This document shows, piece after piece, positions 43,601 through 57,748 of a stretch of 64,000 nucleotides of DNA. Source of the DNA: Bombus terrestris (taxonomy: Eukaryota > Arthropoda > Insecta > Hymenoptera > Apidae); NCBI RefSeq assembly GCF_910591885.1, contig NW_025963556.1, positions 2,356,001 through 2,420,000 on the forward strand, read 5' to 3'. Numbering within the stretch: position 1 is the stretch's first letter; every line of letters starts with the position of its first letter. Made by a program: the position numbers and the translations under genes. The notes beneath the pieces were generated by a model. The model was not told the DNA's origin and searched no databases. It was given only the letters and a program-made list of their open reading frames with translations.

Positions 43601-45724
43601 TATAACGTATTCCGTCATGTAGTATTACGTTATAACATATGACGTCATGTAGTATTACGATATAAAGAACAACGTTATATAGAATTACGATATAACGCAC
43701 AACGTTATGTCGTATTACGTTATAACTTATCATGTCATGTAGTATTACGTTATAACGTATGACGTTATGTAGTATTACGTTATTACGAATAACGTTATAT
43801 TGTGTAACTTTATAACGTATGACCTTACGTTGTATTACGCTATAACGTATAAAGACATGTAGTATTACGTTATGACGTATGACGTCATGTGGTATTACTT
43901 TATGACGTATGACGTCATGTAGTATTACTTTATGACGTATGACGTCATGTAGTATTACTTTATGACGTATGACGTCATGTAGTATTACTTTATGACGTAT
44001 GACGTCATGTAGTATTTCGTTATAACGTATGACGTTATGCAGTATTACGATATAACGTACAACGTTATGCAGTATTAGGTTATAACGTATGACGTTATGG
44101 AGAATTACGTTATTACGTATGACGTCATGTGGTATTACGTTATTACGAATAACGTTATATTGTGTTATTTTATAACGTATGACCTTATGTTGTATTACGT
44201 TATAACGTATAAAGGCATGTAGTATTACGTTGTAACGTACGGCGTCATGTAGAATTACGTTATAACGTATTCCGTCATGTAGTATTACGTTATAACATAT
44301 GACGTCATGTAGTATTACGATATAAAGTACAACGTTATATAGAATTACGATATAACGCACAACGTTATGTCGTATTACGTTATAACTTATCATGTCATGT
44401 AGTATTACGTTATAACGTATGACGTTATGTAGTATTACGTTATTACGAACAACGTTATATTGTGTAACTTTATAACGTATGACCTTACGTTGTATTACGC
44501 TATAACGTATAAAGACATGTAGTATTACGTTATGACGTATGACGTCATGTAGTATTACTTTATGACGTATGACGTCATGTAGTATTACTTTATGACGTAT
44601 GACGTTATGCGGTATTAGGTTATAACTTATGACGTTATGGAGTATTACGTTATAACGTATGACGTCATGTGGTATTACGTTATTACGAATAACGTTATAT
44701 TATGTTACGTCATGTAGTATTACTTTATGACGTATGACGTCATGTAGTATTACTTTATGACGTATGACGTCATGTAGTATTACGTTATTACGAAAAACGT
44801 TATATTGTGTAACTTTATAACGTATGACCTTACGTTGTATTACGTTATAACGTATAAAGACATGTAGTATTACGTTATGACGTATGACGTCATGTAGTAT
44901 TACTTTATGACGTATGACGTCATGTAGTATTACTTTATGACGTATGCCGTCATGTAGTATTACGTTATAACATATGACGTCATGTAGTAATACGATATAA
45001 CGTACAACGTTATATAGAATTACGATATAACGCACAACGTTATGTCTTATTACGTTATAACGTATCATGTCATGTAGTATTACGTTATAACGAATGACGT
45101 TATGGAGTATTACGTTATAACGTATGACGCCATGTGGTATTACGTTATTACGAATAACGTTATATTATGTTACTTTATGACATATGACGTCATGTAGTAT
45201 TACTTTATGACGTATGACGTCATGTAGTATTACTTTATGACGTATGACGTCATGTAGTATTACTTTATGACGTATGACGTCATGTAGTATTACTTTGTGA
45301 CGTATGACGTCATGCAGTATTACTTTATGACGTATGACGTCATGTAGTATTTCGTTATAACGTATGACGTTATGCAGTATTACGATATAACGTATGACGT
45401 TATGCGGTATTAGGTTATAACTTATGACGTTATGGAGTATTACGTTATAACGTATGACGTCATGTGGTATTACGTTATTACGAATAACGTTATATTATGT
45501 TACGTAATGTAGTATTACTTTATGACGTATGACGTCATGTAGTATTACTTTATGACGTATGACGTCATGTAGTATTACTTTATGACGTATGACGTCATGT
45601 AGTATTACTTTATGACGTATGACGTCATGTAGTATTACTTTATGACGTATGACGTCATGTAGTATTACTTTATGACGTATGACGTCATGTAGTATTACTT
45701 TATGACGTATGACGTCATGTAGTA
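40626..45724 (+). repeat. Block 11 (5,099 bp), long-tail type
   Basis: M, one T monomer, d29 at 41,226, long tail to about 42,203, two gacggtatgcag pairs, then three copies of a 660-bp segment. The last 1.03 kb (from about 44,700) is shared with the ends of HOR copies II and III. It includes cgaaaaacg, gtcttatt and gtcatgcag variants, two h15 (44,705 and 45,500) and a seven-copy K run. The end of this block therefore belongs to the 6-kb repeat family while its start does not. Confidence 0.9.
42720..44530 (+). repeat. 660-bp segment in three tandem copies
   Basis: Units at about 42,720-43,379, 43,380-44,039 and 44,040-44,530 (truncated), anchored by G monomers at 42,917, 43,577 and 44,237. 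Each full copy ends with four K monomers, two more than the 600-bp version has. Copies 2 and 3 share gagaattacg (43,440 and 44,100), a gatataaag monomer and a tacgctataacg monomer that copy 1 lacks, so copies 2 and 3 are the most recent pair. The longest reverse-strand stop-free stretch in the window (42,300-44,393) runs through here and is non-coding in my view. Confidence 0.88.
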
Positions 45725-46998
45725 TTTCGTTTTAACGTACAACGTTATATAGAATTACGATATAACGCACAACGTTATGTCGTATTACGTTATAACTTAT
45801 CATGTCATGTAGTATTACGTTATAACGTATGACGTTATGTAGTATTACGTTATTACGAATAACGTTATATTGTGTAACTTTATAACGTATGACCTTATGT
45901 TGTATTACGTTATAACGTATAAAGACATGTAGTATTACGTTATAACGTATGACGTCATGTGGTATTACGTTATTACGAATATCGTAATATTGTATTACTT
46001 TATGACGTATGACGTCATGTAGTATTACTATATGACGTATGACGTCATGTAGTATTAGGTTATAACGTATGAAGTTATGTATTATTACGATATAACGTAT
46101 GACGTTAAGCAGTATTAGGTTATAACGTATGACATTATGTAGTATTAGGTTATAACGTATGGCGTTATGTAGTATTACGATATAACGTATGACGTTATGC
46201 AGTACTACGTTATAACGTATGACGTTATGTAGTGTTACGTTATAATGTATGACGTTATGTAGCATTACGGTATTTCGAACAACGTTGTATTGTGTTACTT
46301 TATAACGTATGACGTTATGTAGTGTTACGTTATAACGTATGACGCCGTGTAGTATTACGTTATAAGTATAACATTATGTAGTATCACGTTATAGCGTATG
46401 ACGTCATGTAGTATTACGTTATTACGAATATCGTAATATTGTGTTACTTTATGACGTATGACGTCATGTAATATTGCTTTATGACGTATGACGTCATGTA
46501 GTATTTCCTTATAACGTATGACGTTATGTAGTATTACGATATAACGTATGACGTCATGTAGTATTACTTTATGACGTATGACGTCATGTAGTATTACTTT
46601 ATGACGTATGACGTCATGTAGTATTACTTTATGACGTATGACGTCATGTAGTATTACTTTATGACGTATGACGTCATGTAGTATTTCGTTATAACGTATG
46701 ACGTTATGCAGTATTACGATATAACGTATGACGTTATGCGGTATTAGGTTATAACGTATGACGTTATGGAGTATTACGTTATAACGTATGACGTCATGTG
46801 GTATTACGTTATTACGAATAACGTTATATTATGTTACGTCATGTAGTATTACTTTATGACGTATGACGTCATGTAGTATTACTTTATGACGTATGACGTC
46901 ATGTAGTATTACTTTATGACGTATGACGTCATGTAGTATTACTTTATGACGTATGACGTCATGTAGTATTACTTTATGACGTATGATGTCATGTAGTA
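45725..46998 (+). repeat. Block 12: HOR copy I, sub-block 1 (1,274 bp)
   Basis: M, one T, gacattatg at 46,131, d29 at 46,355 with a short tail, K monomers, N, and h15 at 46,834. Five K-type monomers follow, the last with gatgtcatg, before the next M. The same order recurs at 51,872 and 57,749. Confidence 0.9.
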
Positions 46999-48272
46999 TT
47001 TCGTTTTAACGTACAACGTTATATAGAATTACGATATAACGCACAACGTTATGTCGTATTACGTTATAACTTATCATGTCATGTAGTATTACGTTATAAC
47101 GTATGACGTTATGTAGTATTACGTTATTACGAATAACGTTATATTGTGTAACTTTATAACGTATGACCTTATGTTGTATTACGTTATAACGTATAAAGAC
47201 ATGTAGTATTACGTTATAACGTATGACGTCATGTGGTATTACGTTATTACGAATATCGTAATATTGTATTACTTTATGACGTATGACGTCATGTAGTATT
47301 ACTATATGACGTATGACGTCATGTAGTATTACGTTATAACGTATGAAGTTATGTATTATTACGATATAACGTATGACGTTAAGCAGTATTAGGTTATAAC
47401 GTATGACGTTATGTAGTATTAGGTTATAACGTATGGCGTTATGTAGTATTACGATATAACGTATGACGTTATGCAGTACTACGTTATAACGTATAACGTT
47501 ATGTAGTGTTACGTTATAATGTATGACGTTATGTAGCATTACGGTATTTCGAACAACGTTGTATTGTGTTACTTTATAACGTATGACGTTATGTAGTGTT
47601 ACGTTATAACGTATGACGCCGTGTAGTATTACGTTATAAGTATAACATTATGTAGTATCACGTTATAGCGTATGACGTCATGTAGTATTACGTTATTACG
47701 AATATCGTAATATTGTATTACTTTATGACGTATGACGTCATGTAGTATTACTATATGACGTATGACGTCATGTAGTATTACTTTATGACGTATGACGTCA
47801 TGTAGTATTACTTTATGACGTATGACGTCATGTAGTATTTCGTTATAACGTATGACGTTATGCAGTATTACGATATAACGTATGACGTTATGGAGTATTA
47901 CGTTATAACGTATGACGTCATGTGGTATTACGTTATTACGAATAACGTTATATTATGTTACGTCATGTAGTATTACTTTATGACGTATGACGTCATGTAG
48001 TATTACTTTATGACGTATGACGTCATGTAGTATTACTTTATGACGTATGACGTCATGTAGTATTACTTTATGACGTATGACGTCATGTAGTATTACTTTA
48101 TCACGTATGACGTCATGTAGTATTTCGTTATAACGTATGACGTTATGCAGTATTACGATATAACGTATGACGTTATGCAGTATTAGGTTATAACGTATGA
48201 CGTCATGTAGTATTACTTTATGACGTATGACGTCATGTAGTATTACTTTATGACGTATGACGTCATGTAGTA
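46999..48272 (+). repeat. Block 13: HOR copy I, sub-block 2 (1,274 bp)
   Basis: M, one T, acgttataacgtatgaag where most blocks have aggttataac, gtataacgttatg at 47,491, and d29 at 47,629. The tail is a special type: cgaatatcgtaatattg is followed by ttactttatg and a T monomer and not by tgtaatattgc. h15 at 47,958, K monomers with one tttatcacg, then gcag monomers lead to M. Confidence 0.9.
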
Positions 48273-51200
48273 TTTCGTTTTAACGTACAACGTTATATAG
48301 AATTACGATATAACGCACAACGTTATGTCGTATTACGTTATAACTTATCATGTCATGTAGTATTACGTTATAACGTATGACTTTATGTAGTATTACGTTA
48401 TTACGAATAACGTTATATTGTGTAACTTTATAACGTATGACCTTATGTTGTATTACGTTATAACGTATAAAGACATGTAGTATTACGTTATAACGTATGA
48501 CGTCATGTGGTATTACGTTATTACGTATATCGTAATATTGTATTACTTTATGACGTATGACGTCATGTAGTATTACTATATGACGTATGACGTCATGTAG
48601 TATTACTATATGACGTATGACGTCATGTAGTATTAGGTTATAACGTATGAAGTTATGTATTATTACGATATAACGTATGACGTTAAGCAGTATTAGGTTA
48701 TAACGTATGACGTTATGTAGTATTAGGTTATAACGTATGGCGTTATGTAGTATTACGATATAACGTATGACGTTATGCAGTACTACGTTATAACGTATGA
48801 CGTTATGTAGTGTTACGTTATAATGTATGACGTTATGTAGCATTACGGTATTTCGAACAACGTTGTATTGTGTTACTTTATAACGTATGACGTTATGTAG
48901 TGTTACGTTATAACGTGTGACGCCGTGTAGTATTACGTTATAAGTATAACATTATGTAGTATCACGTTATAGCGTATGACGTCATGTAGTATTACGTTAT
49001 TACGAATATCGTAATATTGTGTTACTTTATGACGTATGACGTCATGTAATATTGCTTTATGACGTATGACGTCATGTAGTATTTCCTTATAACGTATGAC
49101 GTTATGTAGTATTACGATATAACGTATGACGTTATGCAGTACTACGTTATAACGTATGACTTTATGTAGTGTTACGTTATAACGTATGACGTTATGTATT
49201 AGTACGATATAACGTATGACGTTATGCAGTATGAGGTTATAACGTATGACGTCATGTAGTTTTGCGTTATAACGTATGACGTCATGTAGTATTAGGTTAT
49301 AACGTATGCCGTCATGTAGTATTACGTTATAACATATGACGTCATGTAGTAATACGATATAACGTACAACGTTATATAGAATTACGATATAACGCACAAC
49401 GTTATGTCGTATTACGTTATAAGGTATCATGTCATGTAGTATTACGTTATTACGAATAACGTTATATTGTGTTACCTTATAACGTGTGACCTTTTGTTGT
49501 ATTACGTTATAACGTATAAAGACATGTAGTATTACGTTGTAACGTATGACGTCATGTAGTATTACTTTATGACGTATGACGTCATGTAGTATTATGTTAT
49601 AACATATGCCGTCATGTAGTATTACGTTATAACATATGACGTCATGTAATATTACGATATAACGTACAGCGTTATATTGAATTACGATATAACGCACAAC
49701 GTTATGTCGTATTACGTTATACCGTATGACGTTATATTGTGTTACTTTATGACGTATGACGTCATGTAGTATTACTTTATGACGTATGCCGTCATGTAGT
49801 ATTACGTTATAACATATGACGTCATGTAGTAATACGATATAACGTACAACGTTATATAGAATTACGATATAACGCACAACGTTATGTCGTATTACGTTAT
49901 AACGTATCATGTCATGTAGTATTACGTTATAACGAATGACGTTATGGAGTATTACGTTATAACGTATGACGCCATGTGGTATTAGGTTATTACGAATAAC
50001 GTTATATTATGTTACTTTATGACATATGACGTCATGTAGTATTACTTTATGACGTATGACGTCATGTAGGATTACTTTATGACGTATGACGTCATGTAGT
50101 ATTACTTTATGACGTATGACGTCATGTAGTATTACTTTATGACGTATGACGTCATGTAGTATTTCGTTATAACGTATGACGTTATGCAGTATTACGATAT
50201 AACGTACAACGTTATGCAGTATTAGGTTATAACGTATGACGTTATGGAGTATTACGTTATTACGTATGACGTCATGTGGTATTACGTTATTACGAATAAC
50301 GTTATATTGTGTTATTTTATAACGTATGACCTTATGTTGTATTACGTTATAACGTATAAAGGCATGTAGTATTACGTTGTAACGTACGGCGTCATGTAGA
50401 ATTACGTTATAACGTATTCCGTCATGTAGTATTACGTTATAACATATGACGTCATGTAGTATTACGATATAACGTACAACGTTATATAGAATTACGATAT
50501 AACGCACAACGTTATGTCGTATTACGTTATAACTTATCATGTCATGTAGTATTACGTTATAACGTATGACGTTATGTAGTATTACGTTATTACGAATAAC
50601 GTTATATTGTGTAACTTTATAACGTATGACCTTACGTTGTATTACGTTATAACGTATAAAGACATGTAGTATTACGTTATGACGTATGACGTCATGTAGT
50701 ATTACTTTATGACGTATGACGTCATGTAGTATTACTTTATGACGTATGACGTCATGTAGTATTACTTTATGACGTATGACGTCATGTAGTATTTCGTTAC
50801 AACGTATGACGTTATGCAGTATTACGATATAACGTATGACGTTATGCGGTATTAGGTTATAACTTATGACGTTATGGAGTATTACGTTATAACGTATGAC
50901 GTCATGTGGTATTACGTTATTACGAATAACGTTATATTATGTTACGTCATGTAGTATTACTTTATGACGCATGACGTCATGTAGTATTACTTTATGACGT
51001 ATGACGTCATGTAGTATTACTTTATGACGTATGACGTCATGTAGTATTACTTTATGACGTATGACGTCATGTAGTATTTCGTTATAACGTATGACGTTAT
51101 GCAGTATTACGTTATAACATATGACGTCATGTAGTATTACGATATAACGTACAACGTTATATAGAATTACGATATAACGCACAACGTTATGTCTTATTAC

Positions 51201-51871
51201 GTTATAACGTATCATGTCATGTAGTATTACGTTATAACGAATGACGTTATGGAGTATTACGTTATAACGTATGACGCCATGTGGTATTACGTTATTACGA
51301 ATAACGTTATATTATGTTACTTTATGACATATGACGTCATGTAGTATTACTTTATGACGTATGACGTCATGTAGTATTACTTTATGACGTATGACGTCAT
51401 GTAGTATTACTTTATGACGTATGACGTCATGTAGTATTACTTTATGACGTATGACGTCATGCAGTATTACTTTATGACGTATGACGTCATGTAGTATTTC
51501 GTTATAACGTATGACGTTATGCAGTATTACGATATAACGTATGACGTTATGCGGTATTAGGTTATAACTTATGACGTTATGGAGTATTACGTTATAACGT
51601 ATGACGTCATGTGGTATTACGTTATTACGAATAACGTTATATTATGTTACGTCATGTAGTATTACTTTATGACGTATGACGTCATGTAGTATTACTTTAT
51701 GACGTATGACGTCATGTAGTATTACTTTATGACGTATGACGTCATGTAGTATTACTTTATGACGTATGACGTCATGTAGTATTACTTTATGACGTATGAC
51801 GTCATGTAGTATTACTTTATGACGTATGACGTCATGTAGTATTACTTTATGACGTATGACGTCATGTAGTA
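48273..51871 (+). repeat. Block 14: HOR copy I, sub-block 3 (3,599 bp), long tail
   Basis: M, two T, cgtgtgacgccgtg just before d29 at 48,933, long tail with atattgaatt, then N, aggattac and G at 50,384. h15 units are at 50,942 and 51,647, and seven K monomers (51,662-51,871) finish the copy. A private ttacgtatatcg occurs near 48,530. Confidence 0.9.
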
Positions 51872-53175
51872 TTTCGTTTTAACGTACAACGTTATATAGA
51901 ATTACGATATAACGCACAACGTTATGTCGTATTACGTTATAACTTATCATGTCATGTAGTATTACGTTATAACGTATGACGTTATGTAGTATTACGTTAT
52001 TACGAATAACGTTATATTGTGTAACTTTATAACGTATGACCTTATGTTGTATTACGTTATAACGTATAAAGACATGTAGTATTACGTTATAACGTATGAC
52101 GTCATGTGGTATTACGTTATTACGAATATCGTAATATTGTATTACTTTATGACGTATGACGTCATGTAGTATTACTATATGACGTATGACGTCATGTAGT
52201 ATTAGGTTATAACGTATGAAGTTATGTATTATTACGATATAACGTATGACGTTAAGCAGTATTAGGTTATAACGTATGACATTATGTAGTATTAGGTTAT
52301 AACGTATGGCGTTATGTAGTATTACGATATAACGTATGACGTTATGCAGTACTACGTTATAACGTATGACGTTATGTAGTGTTACGTTATAATGTATGAC
52401 GTTATGTAGCATTACGGTATTTCGAACAACGTTGTATTGTGTTACTTTATAACGTATGACGTTATGTAGTGTTACGTTATAACGTATGACGCCGTGTAGT
52501 ATTACGTTATAAGTATAACATTATGTAGTATCACGTTATAGCGTATGACGTCATGTAGTATTACGTTATTACGAATATCGTAATATTGTGTTACTTTATG
52601 ACGTATGACGTCATGTAATATTGCTTTATGACGTATGACGTCATGTAGTATTTCCTTATAACGTATGACGTTATGTAGTATTACGATATAACGTATGACG
52701 TCATGTAGTATTACTTTATGACGTATGACGTCATGTAGTATTACTTTATGACGTATGACGTCATGTAGTATTACTTTATGACTTATGACGTCATGTAGTA
52801 TTACTTTATGACGTATGACGTCATGTAGTATTACTTTATGACGTATGACGTCATGTAGTATTACTTTATGACGTATGACGTCATGTAGTATTTCGTTATA
52901 ACGTATGACGTTATGCAGTATTACGATATAACGTATGACGTTATGCGGTATTACGTTATAACGTATGACGTTATGGAGTATTACGTTATAACGTATGACG
53001 TCATGTGGTATTACGTTATTACGAATAACGTTATATTATGTTACGTCATGTAGTATTACTTTATGACGTATGACGTCATGTAGTATTACTTTATGACGTA
53101 TGACGTCATGTAGTATTACTTTATGACGTATGACGTCATGTAGTATTACTTTATGACGTATGATGTCATGTAGTA
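51872..53175 (+). repeat. Block 15: HOR copy II, sub-block 1 (1,304 bp)
   Basis: M, one T, gacattatg at 52,278, d29 at 52,502, short tail, six K monomers (one gacttatg near 52,771), N and h15 at 53,041, gatgtcatg before the next M. It is one monomer longer than block 12. Confidence 0.9.
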
Positions 53176-54449
53176 TTTCGTTTTAACGTACAACGTTATA
53201 TAGAATTACGATATAACGCACAACGTTATGTCGTATTACGTTATAACTTATCATGTCATGTAGTATTACGTTATAACGTATGACGTTATGTAGTATTACG
53301 TTATTACGAATAACGTTATATTGTGTAACTTTATAACGTATGACCTTATGTTGTATTACGTTATAACGTATAAAGACATGTAGTATTACGTTATAACGTA
53401 TGACGTCATGTGGTATTACGTTATTACGAATATCGTAATATTGTATTACTTTATGACGTATGACGTCATGTAGTATTACTTTATGACGTATGACGTCATG
53501 TAGTATTACGTTATAACGTATGAAGTTATGTATTATTACGATATAACGTATGACGTTAAGCAGTATTAGGTTATAACGTATGACGTTATGTAGTATTAGG
53601 TTATAACGTATGGCGTTATGTAGTATTACGATATAACGTATGACGTTATGCAGTACTACGTTATAACGTATAACGTTATGTAGTGTTACGTTATAATGTA
53701 TGACGTTATGTAGCATTACGGTATTTCGAACAACGTTGTATTGTGTTACTTTATAACGTATGACGTTATGTAGTGTTACGTTATAACGTATGACGCCGTG
53801 TAGTATTACGTTATAAGTATAACATTATGTAGTATCACGTTATAGCGTATGACGTCATGTAGTATTACGTTATTACGAATATCGTAATATTGTATTACTT
53901 TATGACGTATGACGTCATGTAGTATTACTATATGACGTATGACGTCATGTAGTATTACTTTATGACGTATGACGTCATGTAGTATTACTTTATGACGTAT
54001 GACGTCATGTAGTATTTCGTTATAACGTATGACGTTATGCAGTATTACGATATAACGTATGACGTTATGCGGTATTAGGTTATAACGTATGACGTTATGG
54101 AGTATTACGTTATAACGTATGACGTCATGTGGTATTACGTTATTACGAATAACGTTATATTATGTTACGTCATGTAGTATTACTTTATGACGTATGACGT
54201 CATGTAGTATTACTTTATGACGTATGACGTCATGTAGTATTACTTTATGACGTATGACGTCATGTAGTATTACTTTATCACGTATGACGTCATGTAGTAT
54301 TTCGTTATAACGTATGACGTTATGCAGTATTACGATATAACGTATGACGTTATGCAGTATTAGGTTATAACGTATGACGTCATGTAGTATTACTTTATGA
54401 CGTATGACGTCATGTAGTATTACTTTATGACGTATGACGTCATGTAGTA
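53176..54449 (+). repeat. Block 16: HOR copy II, sub-block 2 (1,274 bp)
   Basis: M, no T in the usual place (a K monomer stands there), gtataacgttatg at 53,668, d29 at 53,806 with the special tail including one T, h15 at 54,165, and tttatcacg as in blocks 13 and 19. Same length as block 13. Confidence 0.9.
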
Positions 54450-57400
54450 TTTCGTTTTAACGTACAACGTTATATAGAATTACGATATAACGCACAACGT
54501 TATGTCGTATTACGTTATAACTTATCATGTCATGTAGTATTACGTTATAACGTATGACTTTATGTAGTATTACGTTATTACGAATAACGTTATATTGTGT
54601 AACTTTATAACGTATGACCTTATGTTGTATTACGTTATAACGTATAAAGACATGTAGTATTACGTTATAACGTATGACGTCATGTGGTATTACGTTATTA
54701 CGAATATCGTAATATTGTATTACTTTATGACGTATGACGTCATGTAGTATTACTATATGACGTATGACGTCATGTAGTATTACTATATGACGTATGACGT
54801 CATGTAGTATTACGTTATAACGTATGAAGTTATGTATTATTACGATATAACGTATGACGTTAAGCAGTATTAGGTTATAACGTATGACGTTATGTAGTAT
54901 TAGGTTATAACGTATGGCGTTATGTAGTATTACGATATAACGTATGACGTTATGCAGTACTACGTTATAACGTATGACGTTATGTAGTGTTACGTTATAA
55001 TGTATGACGTTATGTAGCATTACGGTATTTCGAACAACGTTGTATTGTGTTACTTTATAACGTATGACGTTATGTAGTGTTACGTTATAACGTGTGACGC
55101 CGTGTAGTATTACGTTATAAGTATAACATTATGTAGTATCACGTTATAGCGTATGACGTCATGTAGTATTACGTTATTACGAATATCGTAATATTGTGTT
55201 ACTTTATGACGTATGACGTCATGTAATATTGCTTTATGACGTATGACGTCATGTAGTATTTCCTTATAACGTATGACGTTATGTAGTATTACGATATAAC
55301 GTATGACGTTATGCAGTACTACGTTATAACGTATGACTTTATGTAGTGTTACGTTATAACGTATGACGTTATGTATTAGTACGATATAACGTATGACGTT
55401 ATGCAGTATGAGGTTATAACGTATGACGTCATGTAGTTTTGCGTTATAACGTATGACGTCATGTAGTATTAGGTTATAACGTATGCCGTCATGTAGTATT
55501 ACGTTATAACATATGACGTCATGTAGTAATACGATATAACGTACAACGTTATATAGAATTACGATATAACGCACAACGTTATGTCGTATTACGTTATAAC
55601 GTATCATGTCATGTAGTATTACGTTATTACGAATAACGTTATATTGTGCTACCTTATAACGTGTGACCTTTTGTTGTATTACGTTATAACGTATAAAGAC
55701 ATGTAGTATTACGTTGTAACGTATGACGTCATGTAGTATTACTTTATGACGTATGACGTCATGTAGTATTATGTTATAACATATGCCGTCATGTAGTATT
55801 ACGTTATAACATATGACGTCATGTAATATTACGATATAACGTACAGCGTTATATTGAATTACGATATAACGCACAACGTTATGTCGTATTACGTTATACC
55901 GTATGACGTTATATTGTGTTACTTCATGACGTATGACGTCATGTAGTATTACTTTATGACGTATGCCGTCATGTAGTATTACGTTATAACATATGACGTC
56001 ATGTAGTAATACGATATAACGTACAACGTTATATAGAATTACGATATAACGCACAACGTTATGTCGTATTACGTTATAACGTATCATGTCATGTAGTATT
56101 ACGTTATAACGAATGACGTTATGGAGTATTACGTTATAACGTATGACGCCATGTGGTATTAGGTTATTACGAATAACGTTATATTATGTTACTTTATGAC
56201 ATATGACGTCATGTAGTATTACTTTATGACGTATGACGTCATGTAGGATTACTTTATGACGTATGACGTCATGTAGTATTACTTTATGACGTATGACGTC
56301 ATGTAGTATTACTTTATGACGTATGACGTCATGTAGTATTTCGTTATAACGTATGACGTTATGCAGTATTACGATATAACGTATGACGGTATGCAGTATT
56401 ACGTTATAACGTATGACGTTATGCAGTATTACGATATAACGTATGACGGTATGCAGTATTACGTTATAACGTATGACGTTATGCAGTATTACGTTATAAC
56501 GTATGACGTTATGTATTAGTACGATATAACGTATGACGTTATGCAGTATGAGGTTATAGCGTATGACGTCATGTAGTTTTGCGTTATAACGTATGACGTC
56601 ATGTAGTATTACGATATAACGAACAACGTTATGCAGTATTAGGTTATAACGTATGACGTTATGGAGTATTACGTTATTACGTATGACGTCATGTGGTATT
56701 ACGTTATTACGAATAACGTTATATTATGTTACGTCATGTAGTATTACTTTATGACGTATGACGTCATGTAGTATTACTTTATGACGTATGACGTCATGTA
56801 GTATTACGTTATTACGAAAAACGTTATATTGTGTAACTTTATAACGTATGACCTTACGTTGTATTACGTTATAACGTATAAAGACATGTAGTATTACGTT
56901 ATGACGTATGACGTCATGTAGTATTACTTTATGACGTATGACGTCATGTAGTATTACTTTATGACGTATGCCGTCATGTAGTATTACGTTATAACATATG
57001 ACGTCATGTAGTAATACGATATAACGTACAACGTTATATAGAATTACGATATAACGCACAACGTTATGTCTTATTACGTTATAACGTATCATGTCATGTA
57101 GTATTACGTTATAACGAATGACGTTATGGAGTATTACGTTATAACGTATGACGCCATGTGGTATTGCGTTATTACGAATAACGTTATATTATGTTACTTT
57201 ATGACATATGACGTCATGTAGTATTACTTTATGACGTATGACGTCATGTAGTATTACTTTATGACGTATGACGTCATGTAGTATTACTTTATGACGTATG
57301 ACGTCATGTAGTATTACTTTATGACGTATGACGTCATGCAGTATTACTTTATGACGTATGACGTCATGTAGTATTTCGTTATAACGTATGACGTTATGCA

Positions 57401-57748
57401 GTATTACGATATAACGTATGACGTTATGCGGTATTAGGTTATAACTTATGACGTTATGGAGTATTACGTTATAACGTATGACGTCATGTGGTATTACGTT
57501 ATTACGAATAACGTTATATTATGTTACGTTATGTAGTATTACTTTATGACGTATGACGTCATGTAGTATTACTTTATGACGTATGACGTCATGTAGTATT
57601 ACTTTATGACGTATGACGTCATGTAGTATTACTTTATGACGTATGACGTCATGTAGTATTACTTTATGACGTATGACGTCATGTAGTATTACTTTATGAC
57701 GTATGACGTCATGTAGTATTACTTTATGACGTATGACGTCATGTAGTA
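54450..57748 (+). repeat. Block 17: HOR copy II, sub-block 3 (3,299 bp)
   Basis: M, two T, cgtgtgacgccgtg, d29 at 55,110, long tail with atattgaatt (about 55,851), N, aggattac and two gacggtatgcag pairs. It has no G monomer. h15 at 56,729, cgaaaaacg near 56,815, h15 at 57,524, and seven K monomers to the end. Confidence 0.9.

Larger units (their letters stand above)
45725..51871 (+). repeat. 6-kb higher-order repeat, copy I (6,147 bp)
   Basis: Three sub-blocks in order: 45,725-46,998, 46,999-48,272 and 48,273-51,871. Each carries private bases found at the same place in copies II and III: gacattatg in the first (46,131), gtataacgttatg in the second (47,491), and cgtgtgacgccgtg plus atattgaatt in the third (48,914 and about 49,675). 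T counts are 1, 1 and 2. This is the only copy that keeps a G monomer (50,384). It lacks about three monomers near its right end that copies II and III have. Confidence 0.93.
51872..57748 (+). repeat. 6-kb higher-order repeat, copy II (5,877 bp)
   Basis: Sub-blocks 51,872-53,175, 53,176-54,449 and 54,450-57,748, with the same diagnostic bases as copy I (52,278; 53,668; 55,091). T counts are 1, 0 and 2. Copy II lacks the G-containing segment and so is shorter. It has two gacggtatgcag pairs and the cgaaaaacg monomer that also occur in block 11 and copy III. The final h15 (57,524) has a private gttatg. Confidence 0.93.

Noticed and set aside
42300..44393. 697-codon reverse-strand reading frame, and about 50 similar shorter ones, as protein genes
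   Set aside because: They are stop-free runs of the 30-bp satellite. One of six frames of the consensus lacks stops, and the frames end wherever M, N or d29 variants occur. Start positions have no gene context and the peptides are low-complexity decapeptide repeats.
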